The translations under genes were made by a program, and so were the position numbers. A stretch of 56,268 nt of DNA from Bacteroidales bacterium (GTDB taxonomy: Bacteria; Bacteroidota; Bacteroidia; Bacteroidales; Marinilabiliaceae). Location: contig JAFPZF010000037.1 of the NCBI GenBank assembly GCA_017417385.1, positions 1-56,268 on the forward strand, written 5' to 3'. Positions within the stretch are counted from its first letter, which is position 1, and each line of letters opens with the position of its first letter. Of the stretch, positions 46,012 to 54,261 are shown piece after piece. The notes under the pieces are model-generated. The model worked only from the letters and a program-made list of their open reading frames with translations, ran no database searches and was not told the origin of the DNA.

Positions 46012-47031
46012 TCAGAACTCGACGAGTATCCTGAACACTTTGCCCGGATTCTGGCTCCACCACCTCATCGTCTCTAGCGCCTCCTCTGGCCTGACGACTC
46101 TTGTAATCAACTCGTCTACGGGACAGGTGCCAAGCTCCAAATACTTGATGACAGCACGGAAGTCACTCGGCTGGGCATTCCTCGAACCTCTTATGTCAAG
46201 CTCCTTCTGCACGAAATACTTCGTCTGAAACGACACCTCGCTCTTTGCATACCCGATGCACGTGACTCGACCCGTGAACGCGACGACGTCAGCCGCCATC
46301 TGATATGTCATCGGACTCCCGACGGCCTCTATCACGACGTCCGGACCAAAACCTTTCGTTATGTCCGTCAACCTCTGCCTGACATCCTCGGTCTTTGTGT
46401 TGATGGTGTACGCAGCCCCCACTCGCTTGGCGAGCGCGAGCTTGTCGTCGTCTATGTCTGCCGCCACGACGATAGCACCCCTCATCACCGAACGTACTAT
46501 CGCACCAAGTCCTACCATGCCACACCCAATCACCATAACCACGTCGATGTCGGTCACCTGCGACCGACTCACTGCATGAAACCCTACGCTCATCGGCTCT
46601 ATCAACGCACTCACCTTCGTCGTGAGTCCCCCTGCCGTTATCACCTTCTCCCACGGCAATACGATATACTCCCTCATCGCCCCATTTCTCTGCACTCCGA
46701 GTGTCTCGTTGTGCTGACATGCGTTGACTCTCTGATTACGACACGATGAACACTTCCCGCAATTTGTATATGGGTTGCACGTGACGACCATCCCCGCCTT
46801 CAACTCTTCTGGGACGCCTTCCCCGACGGCCTCTATCGTCGCACCTACTTCATGCCCCGGAATGACAGGATTCAACGCCATCGTGTTGCGTCCCATGAAG
46901 GTGTTGATGTCGCTCCCGCAAAACCCTACGTAGTGCAACTTCAACATCACCTCACCACGACCGGGCGCCTGCGGCTTCTCTATCTCTATGACTTTCAACT
47001 CCTGAGAATGTGTTATCTGTATCGCCTTCAT
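46012..47031 (-). CDS. zinc-dependent sugar/polyol dehydrogenase
   Basis: 339 residues from ATG 47031, giving MKAIQITHSQELKVIEIEKP. Catalytic zinc ligands lie in GFCGSDINTFMG and PGHEVGA; the structural zinc site has four Cys in NCGKCSSCRNQRVNAC. The NAD(P) motif is VIGCGMVGLG. It is a medium-chain dehydrogenase of the sorbitol/threonine type. In this cluster it probably oxidises a sugar-acid intermediate, for example in the L-fucose route; that is inferred from neighbours. A longer frame to 47088 adds non-family residues. Confidence 0.9.
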   Translation of the reverse strand: MKAIQITHSQELKVIEIEKPQAPGRGEVMLKLHYVGFCGSDINTFMGRNTMALNPVIPGHEVGATIEAVGEGVPEELKAGMVVTCNPYTNCGKCSSCRNQRVNACQHNETLGVQRNGAMREYIVLPWEKVITAGGLTTKVSALIEPMSVGFHAVSRSQVTDIDVVMVIGCGMVGLGAIVRSVMRGAIVVAADIDDDKLALAKRVGAAYTINTKTEDVRQRLTDITKGFGPDVVIEAVGSPMTYQMAADVVAFTGRVTCIGYAKSEVSFQTKYFVQKELDIRGSRNAQPSDFRAVIKYLELGTCPVDELITRVVRPEEALETMRWWSQNPGKVFRILVEF

Positions 47032-47213
47032 CGCTATCGTTTTCTTATGTTGTGTATCTCTTTTGTTTTCCACCCCCTTCGGCGGCAATATCTCCCAAGC
47101 TCAACCGGTCTCTTTTCCCGCACCAGCCGACGAGTTGCTGCCAACATCTATGTCTGATGTGACAACTCCCCTACCCTCTTCAGACTTGTCACTTCATTCC
47201 TCTGTCTCTTTCG

Positions 47214-48476
47214 CTACATGCCTTCCAACTTCTTGACGAGCGACTTATACCTGAATCCATAATACGCACACACAGCGAAGCATATCATCGGAACTATATA
47301 TGCTATCTGATAACTTGCTGCATTATTGTGCATTATGTACGCTGTCAACTGTGGTAGGCACGCATTCCCGACTATCGCCATCACGAGAAACGCCGACCCG
47401 GATTTCGTTTGGTCACCAAGGTCATGAAGCGCCAACGAGAACTGCGTCGGATAGATGATGCTCATGAAGAACGACACTCCCAGCATCGCATACAGCCCGA
47501 CGTACCCTCCGAAACACGCTATAACAACGCAGAGCGCTACGTTAGCTATCGAATAGATTGTCAACATCTTAGTCGGCTCCACCTTGTTCATTATCAGCGT
47601 CCCTATCCACCGACCGACAAGGAATGTCAGCATGTACAGCCCGAAGAACGTCGTCGCAGTCTCCTCCGAGATGCCAGCATATATGGTACAATAGACGAGG
47701 AACAGGCTGTTGATGGCCGTCTGACCTCCATTATAGAAGAACTGAGCTATGACGCCCCACAGATGATGTGGCTTCTTCAGCGTCGTGAAGTCTATCAGCT
47801 TCTTTTGTCTAACGCCCTGCTCTACCTCTTCATCCCCGACCCTCGGGAGTTTCACTAGTATCAGGACGACGGCAACGGCTACGAGCACCAGCGCAAGTAC
47901 CAGGTATGGCGTCTTCATCGAGTCTGTCTCGACCTGTATGTAGCCTTCCCATCCTCCCGGATAATCCCCCGGCAACGTCTCCCGACTGTAGCTCTGACCG
48001 CTCAGGACGAGCTTGCTCAGAAACATCGCTGCTATGAACGCACCCAGCCCGTTGAACGACTGCGCCATGTTCAACCGTCGTGGCGCCGTCTTCGGCGACC
48101 CAAGAACAGCTACATACGGATTCGCCGCCGTCTCCAGAAAACACATGCCAGTAGCTATGACGAAGAATATGCACAGATAGACGCCAAAGCTCTTCACATC
48201 CGCTGCAGGAAAGAACAGAATACCCCCACCTGCCGCTATCAGGAGGCCCGTGATGATACCCGCCTTGTAACTGTATCTCCTCATGAACATCGCTATCGGT
48301 ATCGGACAGATGAAATACGCCAGCCAATAGGCGGTCTCTGTGAACGACGCCTCAAACGTGTTCAGCTCGCACGTCTTCATCAACTGCCTTATCATCGTCG
48401 GCAATAGGTTGCTGCTTATCGCCCACAAGAAGAACAGGCAGAATATCAGCAAAAGCTCTATTTTGGTCTTCCTCAT
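47214..48476 (-). CDS. fucP: L-fucose:proton symporter-type permease
   Basis: 420 residues with twelve predicted helices. FucP-type signatures are ETAYWLAYFICPIPIAMFM, LETAANPYVAVLG and RRLNMAQSFNGLGAF. It should import L-fucose or a close 6-deoxy sugar across the inner membrane. It starts inside the stop of the amidohydrolase gene (4-bp overlap), which puts the two in one operon. Confidence 0.92.
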   Translation of the reverse strand: MRKTKIELLLIFCLFFLWAISSNLLPTMIRQLMKTCELNTFEASFTETAYWLAYFICPIPIAMFMRRYSYKAGIITGLLIAAGGGILFFPAADVKSFGVYLCIFFVIATGMCFLETAANPYVAVLGSPKTAPRRLNMAQSFNGLGAFIAAMFLSKLVLSGQSYSRETLPGDYPGGWEGYIQVETDSMKTPYLVLALVLVAVAVVLILVKLPRVGDEEVEQGVRQKKLIDFTTLKKPHHLWGVIAQFFYNGGQTAINSLFLVYCTIYAGISEETATTFFGLYMLTFLVGRWIGTLIMNKVEPTKMLTIYSIANVALCVVIACFGGYVGLYAMLGVSFFMSIIYPTQFSLALHDLGDQTKSGSAFLVMAIVGNACLPQLTAYIMHNNAASYQIAYIVPMICFAVCAYYGFRYKSLVKKLEGM

Positions 48477-49357
48477 TCTGACATGTTTTTGATGTATGGT
48501 AACTCCGGCACGTTCTCAAAACCGTAGAAGTAATAGGCGTTCTCCCCGAGAAACATCCTCTTCTCGCTCTCTGCCATATACGGTGTCTGCTCTACGAAGC
48601 TATACGACATCTTATATGTGATGGCTGTTATGGTCCGCGGATAGTCCGATCCCCACATCAGCCTGTCCATCCCGACCCAGTCCGCCGCCTCTCTTATCTT
48701 CCTGATGGCCGTCGGATACGGATAGAACTCCGTGTTGTATAGCCACGTGATGCCCCCAGACTCTATCATGACTTTGTTCCCATACCGCGCCAGCATCACC
48801 TGTTTGCGGAAGGTCTTCGTCGTCGGCATCCCGAAATGTCCTATCGCTACCCGCAGCCGCGGACACTCCTCTATGATTTCTGACATCTCCGCTATCTGCC
48901 TCTCGTCGTCCCCAAGGCACATGGAGAGTATCATATCTCGGCTCTCCATCAGCTTGAACATCGGCATCAGCTTCAGCAGCGACTCCTTCACCCTGTGGCC
49001 CGGTATCGCTATTCCCCTCAGTCCCGCATCAGCGACTGCTCGAGCCTCCTCCTCGTTCCACGCCATTCCCATGCACAGGAATCTGTCGGGATACGTCTTC
49101 TGCACCTGCGTCAGGTACTCGTTCTGACAGCCGTCTATCAGCTCCTGGACGACGACTGCCACCCCGACTCGAGCATAGTCCATGTTCGAGAGAAAGACTT
49201 CCGCCGTGTTCCGACCGTCTATCATGAACGGCGGCAACATCTGGACCTCCTCGTCCATGAAGATGCTACGACCGTTACGGAGCGTCTTTATCCGCTTCCC
49301 GTCGACTGTCGTGTCCTGCCTGAGCCACAAATGCGAATGGGCATCTATTATCATCAT
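48473..49357 (-). CDS. amidohydrolase 2 family, probable sugar lactonase
   Basis: 294 residues. It opens with the metal-binding MIIDAHSHLWLRQD; WGSDYPRTI near the C-terminus supplies the conserved Asp. Members next to FucP and an aldo/keto reductase hydrolyse L-fucono- or L-rhamnono-lactone; I infer that role here. It follows the aldo/keto reductase by 30 bp. Confidence 0.88.
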   Translation of the reverse strand: MMIIDAHSHLWLRQDTTVDGKRIKTLRNGRSIFMDEEVQMLPPFMIDGRNTAEVFLSNMDYARVGVAVVVQELIDGCQNEYLTQVQKTYPDRFLCMGMAWNEEEARAVADAGLRGIAIPGHRVKESLLKLMPMFKLMESRDMILSMCLGDDERQIAEMSEIIEECPRLRVAIGHFGMPTTKTFRKQVMLARYGNKVMIESGGITWLYNTEFYPYPTAIRKIREAADWVGMDRLMWGSDYPRTITAITYKMSYSFVEQTPYMAESEKRMFLGENAYYFYGFENVPELPYIKNMSE

Positions 49358-49387
49358 AATCTTCTCAATACCTTAATGGCTACCCGT

Positions 49388-50329
49388 CTACGAGTTCGCC
49401 CACGTGACTCGCATCTGCTCGCCTATTATCTCCCGGACTTCCTTCACAAGGTCCCAGTCCGGCTCCTCCTGTGCCCACAATATGTTTCGCCGCACATTGT
49501 CGGGATTCGCCGACGAGAACAATGTCGAGGCTATCCGCTTGTTGCTGACCGAGAACTGCACCGCCAGACACTCTATCGCATACCCCTCAGCCTTGCAACG
49601 CTCCGCCGCCTTCTGGCACGCCTTGACCAACGCCTTAGGTGCCGGATGCCACGACGGGACGCCCCTCTGACTCAGCAGTCCCATGCTCAACGGCGACGCA
49701 TTGAGTATCCCGACGCCCTTCTTCTCGAAGTAGTCCAGATAGTCCGTCAACGCATCATCGTTCAACGTGTAATGGCAGAAGTTGAGTATGCTCTCGACTC
49801 CCTCACTCCGCTCGACGACCCACTTCAGGTTCTCCAACTGCAAGTCGGTGATGCCGACATGCCCGACGACACCCTTCGCCTTCAACTCATATAGCGCCGG
49901 CAACGTCTCGTCTACGACTTTCTGCAAGCCACCCGGCATCGACGCCTGAAACTCTATGTCGTGCACGTTGATGAGGTCTATGTGGTCGACTCCGAGCCGC
50001 TCCATGCTCTCATAGACGCTCTCCGTCGCCCGCTTCGCCGAGTAGTCCCACGTGTTCACCCCGTCCTTGCCATACCTCCCGACTTTCGTACTGACATAGT
50101 ACTTCTCGCGCGGTATGTTCCTGAGAGCCTTCCCCAATACTGTCTCGGCCTTGTAATGTCCGTAGTATGGGCTCACGTCGATGAAGTTTATTCCACCTTC
50201 TATCGCAGCCTCGACCGCCTCGCAGCTCTCCTTCTCGTTCGTCTCCCTGAAGACACTGCCAAGCGACGACGCACCGAAACTCAGGCGAGATATCCTCATC
50301 CCTGTCCGTCCTAATTCTGTATACCTCAT
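49388..50329 (-). CDS. aldo/keto reductase, probable L-fucose/L-galactose dehydrogenase
   Basis: 313 residues. Family features are MRYTELGRTGMRISRLSFGA, the Asp/Tyr catalytic block FIDVSPYYGHYKAETVLG, the catalytic Lys in STKVGRYG, and IDLINVHDIEF with the His. It resembles the D-threo-aldose or L-galactose dehydrogenase branch that oxidises L-fucose at C1 with NAD(P)+. It is the first gene of the sugar operon; its start lies about 27 bp from the end of the repeat element. Confidence 0.9.
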   Translation of the reverse strand: MRYTELGRTGMRISRLSFGASSLGSVFRETNEKESCEAVEAAIEGGINFIDVSPYYGHYKAETVLGKALRNIPREKYYVSTKVGRYGKDGVNTWDYSAKRATESVYESMERLGVDHIDLINVHDIEFQASMPGGLQKVVDETLPALYELKAKGVVGHVGITDLQLENLKWVVERSEGVESILNFCHYTLNDDALTDYLDYFEKKGVGILNASPLSMGLLSQRGVPSWHPAPKALVKACQKAAERCKAEGYAIECLAVQFSVSNKRIASTLFSSANPDNVRRNILWAQEEPDWDLVKEVREIIGEQMRVTWANS

Positions 50330-50355
50330 AATCGTTAAGTGCTATGGTTTTCCTA

Positions 50356-50570
50356 AAGGGAGTTCTAGAAATTAGTTTTTTCCAAGCGTGCAAGCACTTA
50401 AATACCGGAGTTTACTAAGGTAACATTCCGATTAAGCGAGAGCAGAGGGAACTTGTTCACTCTGCCGAGCGTGAGAAAAGTCAGCGAAGCTAACGTGAGA
50501 AAGTAAGACTCCAGTCAATGGAGCTTGCTCCAACGCCAACGCAGAAAAAGCAATTTATAGAAGTTCCTTT
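50356..50570. repeat. MITE-like element with inverted ends, copy 3
   Basis: The ends are AAGGGAGTTCTAGAAATTAG (left) and, on the opposite strand, AAGGAACTTCTATAAATTGC (right), each followed by a T-run and C. The interior of about 150 bp holds several short hairpins, for example GCAGAG with CTCTGC and TGGAGC with GCTCCA. It fills most of the 372-bp gap between ndk and the aldo/keto reductase, and its end may supply promoter-like sequence to the latter. A small + frame here (50518-50742) merely translates the element (KKQFIE again). The rest of the gap, 50571-50701, shows no gene. Confidence 0.6.
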
Positions 50571-50701
50571 ACCAAAGTTAATAAAAGTTTATTACCATTC
50601 CAACTCCGACTATTCTGTTGCACAACACATTGGCCTATATATACGACGAAAGCAGGAGACCGTCTCAACAGCCCCCTGCCTCTCATATCGCGTTCCAGCT
50701 A

Positions 50702-51139
50702 CTACTGGACCCTGTCCGTCCTCAGGTACTCCTGACGGCTGAAGAAGAAGCTGCTCTCCCTCTCTGCATTCTCGTCACTGTCGCTACCATGGATGGCATT
50801 CGCCGTCTTGCTCGTAGCGAACAACTTCCTGATCGTGCCCTCCTCGGCCTTGTCCGGATCCGTGGCACCGATAAGCGTCCTGAAGTCCTCTACGGCATTC
50901 TCCTTCAAGAGAACCATTGCTACGATTGGACCAGACGACATGAAGGATATCAACTCCTGATAGAATGGCTTGTCCTTGTGTACTGCATAGAACTCTGCTG
51001 CCATGTCAAGAGTCATCTTGAAGGTCTTGATAGCTGCTATCGTGTAGCCTGCCTCCTCTATCTTGCTCAGAATGTGACCAATATGCTTGTTGCGTACCGC
51101 ACCAGGCTTGATCATCGAGAATGTCTTATTACCGCTCAT
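50702..51139 (-). CDS. ndk: nucleoside diphosphate kinase
   Basis: 145 residues, normal length. Family blocks are FSMIKPGAV, FYAVHKDKPFYQELISFMSS, GPIVAMVL, ATDPDKAEEGTIRKLFA and the phospho-His site NAIHGSDS. It balances NTP pools by ping-pong phosphate transfer. It is monocistronic, with a good upstream promoter at 51245-51274. Confidence 0.96.
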   Translation of the reverse strand: MSGNKTFSMIKPGAVRNKHIGHILSKIEEAGYTIAAIKTFKMTLDMAAEFYAVHKDKPFYQELISFMSSGPIVAMVLLKENAVEDFRTLIGATDPDKAEEGTIRKLFATSKTANAIHGSDSDENAERESSFFFSRQEYLRTDRVQ

Positions 51140-51244
51140 TGCGTTATCTCCTCGGTACTTTTTAGTTAATTGTTTCGTTGACGCAGCCCTGTTGTCTGCC
51201 CCTTTACTGCTCGCGCGGGCTCCCCCTACGCTTACATTGGTTTA

Positions 51245-51274
51245 CAAATTTAACCTTTTTTTTATTGATGACAA
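51245..51274 (-). promoter_or_regulatory. ndk promoter
   Basis: Read on the minus strand, TTG (51272-51274) and TAAATTTG (51245-51252) are 19 bp apart, an almost ideal Bacteroidota promoter, about 105 bp before the ndk start. Confidence 0.65.
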
Positions 51275-51279
51275 TACTT

Positions 51280-51470
51280 TCACCTCCCTTTTTCTTCCTA
51301 CTACTTATCTTTCCTGTCTCGCACCTCTTCATCAACCACTCTTAACTCGCTGTCTATGCCCTAAAAACGCCACCATCTTCTCTTCTCTATCCTCTTCCTC
51401 TCTCTTTCCCGCCCTCCAGTCCCCTTTTCTTCCTCCTCGCTCTTCTTCGACGCTGTCCTTCTCTCTTCCG
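51280..51470 (-). repeat. polypurine island with minus-strand polarity
   Basis: On the + strand this is nearly all C and T (for example CTTCTCTTCTCTATCCTCTT), so the purines are on the minus strand, opposite to every island left of 30 kb. It is the same type of sequence with polarity reversed. Confidence 0.65.
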
Positions 51471-51600
51471 ATTTATTGCGCCCGGGGTTAGACCTGTATT
51501 AGGCCAGACCTGTCTTATGTTAATCTGTCTTCACCTCTTTCCCCCTCCCTGTGCCTCCTGCCCCCCGTCTGCTATCCCTGTCTTTGGGCTATAGACGACA

Positions 51601-51630
51601 GATGCCGACCGTCATATGACTGCCGGCATC
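51601..51630 (-). terminator. hairpin after the alpha/beta hydrolase gene
   Basis: GATGCCG and CGGCATC form the base and GTCAT/ATGAC the top of a hairpin 29 bp past the stop on the minus strand. No T-run follows, so it may be a processing or stability hairpin rather than a terminator. Confidence 0.4.
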
Positions 51631-51658
51631 CATGTCTTGGGTCCGCACTCCCTGATCT

Positions 51659-52840
51659 CTATCGTAGGCTCTCTCTGAAGAAAGCTTCTATCTTTTCGTA
51701 TGGGACGACACCCGCCATGTCATCATAGAGGTCGACATGCGAAGCCCCGGCTATGATGAGGAGTTCCTTATTGCCCTCCTTGTAGGATCCTGCATATTTG
51801 CCCGCCGGAATCTCGTTGGCCTTCGCACACTCGCCGACCGAGGACTCAAAAGGCTTCTTGCCGGTCATCTTCTCAAAGGCATACTCGGAAAAGTAACGAC
51901 TGTGCGCCCGCTCTCCATGTATGAGCAGGACGGGCGTCTCTATCTCCTCCGCCCACGCAAGCAACGGCTGGTTGAGGAACGACTGGCAGCCTATGACGTT
52001 CCACCCGTCGTTCGAGTTGCCACTGCGCTCATGGTATCCGCGTGACGTCTTATAATACGAATGGTAGTCCTTCACAAACCATGGGGCATTCTCGGGTAGC
52101 GGGTCGACGACTCCTCCTGCTCGCTTATTGCTGCCACTCTTGACGTCCGCCGTCCGCTGTGCGGCTATTGCACGACGCTTCTCCATGCGACTCTCCTTGC
52201 TGTCCTCGCTCGCAAAGTATCCCTCTACGTTCACCTTGCTCATGTCATACATCGTCGAGGCTACCGTGGCCTTGATTCGCGGATCAAGGGCTGCCGCATT
52301 GACCGCCATGCCTCCATATCCGCATATCCCGATGATGCCTATGCGCTCGGGGTCGACATTGTCCCTGTCGGACAGGTAGTCGACGGCTGCAAGGAAATCC
52401 TCTGTGTTGATGTCGGGCGAGGCCATGCGCCGAGGCTCTCCCCCACTCTCGCCTGTAAACGAGGGGTCAAAGGCAATGGCGACAAACCCACGCTCCGCCA
52501 TGTGCTGTGCATAGAGCCCGCTCGACTGCTCCTTTACCGCTCCAAAAGGCCCCGACACGGCGATGCCTCCTAGTTTGCCAGTGGCTTCCTGCGTGTACAT
52601 GTCGGCGGCCAGCTCGATGCCATAGCGGTTCCTGAATTTGACCTTCTTGTGGTTCACCTTGTCGCTCTTGGGAAATGTCTTGTCCCACTCCTGTGTCATC
52701 CCCTGCTCGACACTACTCGCGCCGCGCCTGTCCATAGACGTATTGTTCATTCGCTCGTCGTTTTGATTCTTGTCTCTATTCTGCGTGCAGGCCGTGAGCG
52801 TCATGCCCATCAGCACTGCAGATATTATTGCCTTCCTCAT
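51659..52840 (-). CDS. alpha/beta-hydrolase lipoprotein
   Basis: 393 residues from ATG 52840. The signal ends in a lipobox-like MTLTAC. The hydrolase domain has the nucleophile elbow GICGYGG near 173, with Cys in place of the common Ser as in dienelactone hydrolases, then PVLLIHGERAHSRYF (acid region) and the catalytic His in GASHVDLYD. The substrate is unknown. Its start overlaps the stop of the flavodoxin gene by 4 bp, so the two are co-translated. The frame is open upstream to 53074 but that part lies over the neighbour. Confidence 0.87.
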   Translation of the reverse strand: MRKAIISAVLMGMTLTACTQNRDKNQNDERMNNTSMDRRGASSVEQGMTQEWDKTFPKSDKVNHKKVKFRNRYGIELAADMYTQEATGKLGGIAVSGPFGAVKEQSSGLYAQHMAERGFVAIAFDPSFTGESGGEPRRMASPDINTEDFLAAVDYLSDRDNVDPERIGIIGICGYGGMAVNAAALDPRIKATVASTMYDMSKVNVEGYFASEDSKESRMEKRRAIAAQRTADVKSGSNKRAGGVVDPLPENAPWFVKDYHSYYKTSRGYHERSGNSNDGWNVIGCQSFLNQPLLAWAEEIETPVLLIHGERAHSRYFSEYAFEKMTGKKPFESSVGECAKANEIPAGKYAGSYKEGNKELLIIAGASHVDLYDDMAGVVPYEKIEAFFRESLR

Positions 52841-53952
52841 AATACTACCTTCTTTCCGTTCTTGATGAATAATCCTTTCCTTGGCGCGTATGCCCGCTGG
52901 CCGTTCATAGTGTAATATACGTCCTCCCCGACAGCTGTCCGGACTACGCTGATGGCCGTCGGCGCAGATGATGCTGACAGCCTCACAACTACATTTCCTT
53001 GCCCAGCCTTGAGAAATGCTTCCAGCTCCTCCGCCGACGTGTATTCTATGCGCCCCAGACGGGTGTAGCTCCACGTGTTCGAACCGTAGAAGAGGACTAT
53101 CTGGCTGCCATTGTACAAGACGACATCCCCGGGCTGAGTGGTCGTCTGTGCGTCCTCTGTTGGCAGCATGCTCCCTATTGACCCTACTTTCTCGAAGCCG
53201 CCATAGTCATTGGCCTCGTATGCTATATCGCCCTCCTGTAGGGCTGCCGTCAGCGCCTCCGTGGCGGAATTGTCGTCCAGCACGACGGGCAGCGTCTTGC
53301 TGCCGATATTTATGTACATTTTGCCCATGATGGTCTGTTTCTTTGCAAGGTTTAGTGTTTTGAGCCAGTTCTCTATCATCGACGCACGCGCACTGTGGTT
53401 GGAGTTGTTGATCCACAACGCGTCGCCTGCCCACACGACGCCGGGCAGTAGCCGCTTGGCATCACTGACGACACCACCTATGCTGCTCGAATGGCTCGAC
53501 ACGATGAGAGCAACGTGCTTCTCTGACATCTCCGTACTGTGGTTGAAGAGGTACGTCTGCATGATGGCTGCCATCTGGCTCCACCATAGCGGGGTCACGA
53601 CGATGATGTTCTGATAGGGCGACAGGTCTTCGACGCTCACGGGGTCTATCGCCGGATAGCTCGTCGCTTCATTGGGCGCTGCCTTGATGGTGTTCAGCAG
53701 TTCCGTGCCGATGGCATAGTTGTTCGCCTCGTATCTCTGCGTCTTGTCCGCCGGCTCAATCCTCATCACGTCCGCCTGAATCTGCCCCGCCAGCGTCTCT
53801 ACTATCTGTTCGCAGTTTCCCGTATAGCTGTAATAGACTACGAGCGTCTTGCCTGTACTCTCCACTGTCTGTGCACTGACTTCGCTGTCTTCCGAGCAGC
53901 ACGTCAGCACTACCGCAGCCAACGTCATAAGATAAACTCTTATTCTTTTCAT
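52837..53952 (-). CDS. flavodoxin plus cyclophilin-like fusion lipoprotein
   Basis: 371 residues from ATG 53952 (a second ATG at 53970 is possible). The signal has a lipobox-like VVLTC followed by a second Cys. The flavodoxin domain (about 35-190) has the FMN phosphate loop YYSYTGNCEQIV and VVTPLWWSQMAA. A cyclophilin-like beta-barrel domain (about 205-310, INIGSKTLPVVLDDNSATEA) follows, and a C-terminal tail of about 25 residues ends NGKKVVL, as in several exported Bacteroidota proteins. It could be a periplasmic electron carrier. It is divergent from an AraC regulator. Confidence 0.86.
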   Translation of the reverse strand: MKRIRVYLMTLAAVVLTCCSEDSEVSAQTVESTGKTLVVYYSYTGNCEQIVETLAGQIQADVMRIEPADKTQRYEANNYAIGTELLNTIKAAPNEATSYPAIDPVSVEDLSPYQNIIVVTPLWWSQMAAIMQTYLFNHSTEMSEKHVALIVSSHSSSIGGVVSDAKRLLPGVVWAGDALWINNSNHSARASMIENWLKTLNLAKKQTIMGKMYINIGSKTLPVVLDDNSATEALTAALQEGDIAYEANDYGGFEKVGSIGSMLPTEDAQTTTQPGDVVLYNGSQIVLFYGSNTWSYTRLGRIEYTSAEELEAFLKAGQGNVVVRLSASSAPTAISVVRTAVGEDVYYTMNGQRAYAPRKGLFIKNGKKVVL

Positions 53953-54212
53953 GCCCCTATCTGTTTTCATTTATACTTGTCATGCCTCTCGCTTAGTTTG
54001 GAAGTCAAGGTTCCGTCTCTCATGCCGCTACCGGTCTCTCATGCCGTCGATGTCTTTACGAGGCAAAGTCCTCGGCACCTTCATTCTCCTGCCTTGAAAT
54101 CTATTGCAAATTTTCCACGAAATCCGACTTATTGGCTTATCTGAATCGACGGAATACTTACCATTTTTATCTTTTTCGCCGCTATTGACCATTTTTTTCT
54201 GCTGAAATGATG

Positions 54213-54220
54213 TAAATTTG
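54213..54220 (+). promoter_or_regulatory. possible -7 box of the AraC gene
   Basis: TAAATTTG lies 41 bp before the ATG in the 309-bp divergent gap (53953-54261). The gap is otherwise gene-free and should hold operators for both directions. Confidence 0.45.
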
Positions 54221-54261
54221 AGTCTATTCGAAACTCCTCCCTCTCGCATCACTGCGACATC

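Larger units (their letters stand above)
51140..51658. other. 519-bp intergenic region upstream of ndk
   Basis: No gene is supported. It holds the ndk promoter (51245-51274, minus), a long pyrimidine-rich island on the + strand (about 51280-51470) and a hairpin downstream of the hydrolase gene (51601-51630). A + frame at 51087-51491 is a composition artefact. Confidence 0.65.

Noticed and set aside
50518-50742. 74-codon + frame between ndk and the aldo/keto reductase
   Set aside because: It translates the end of the repeat element and antisense ndk sequence.
51087-51491. 134-codon + frame upstream of ndk
   Set aside because: It is a Leu/Ser/Pro-rich reading of a pyrimidine-rich island and overlaps the ndk start.
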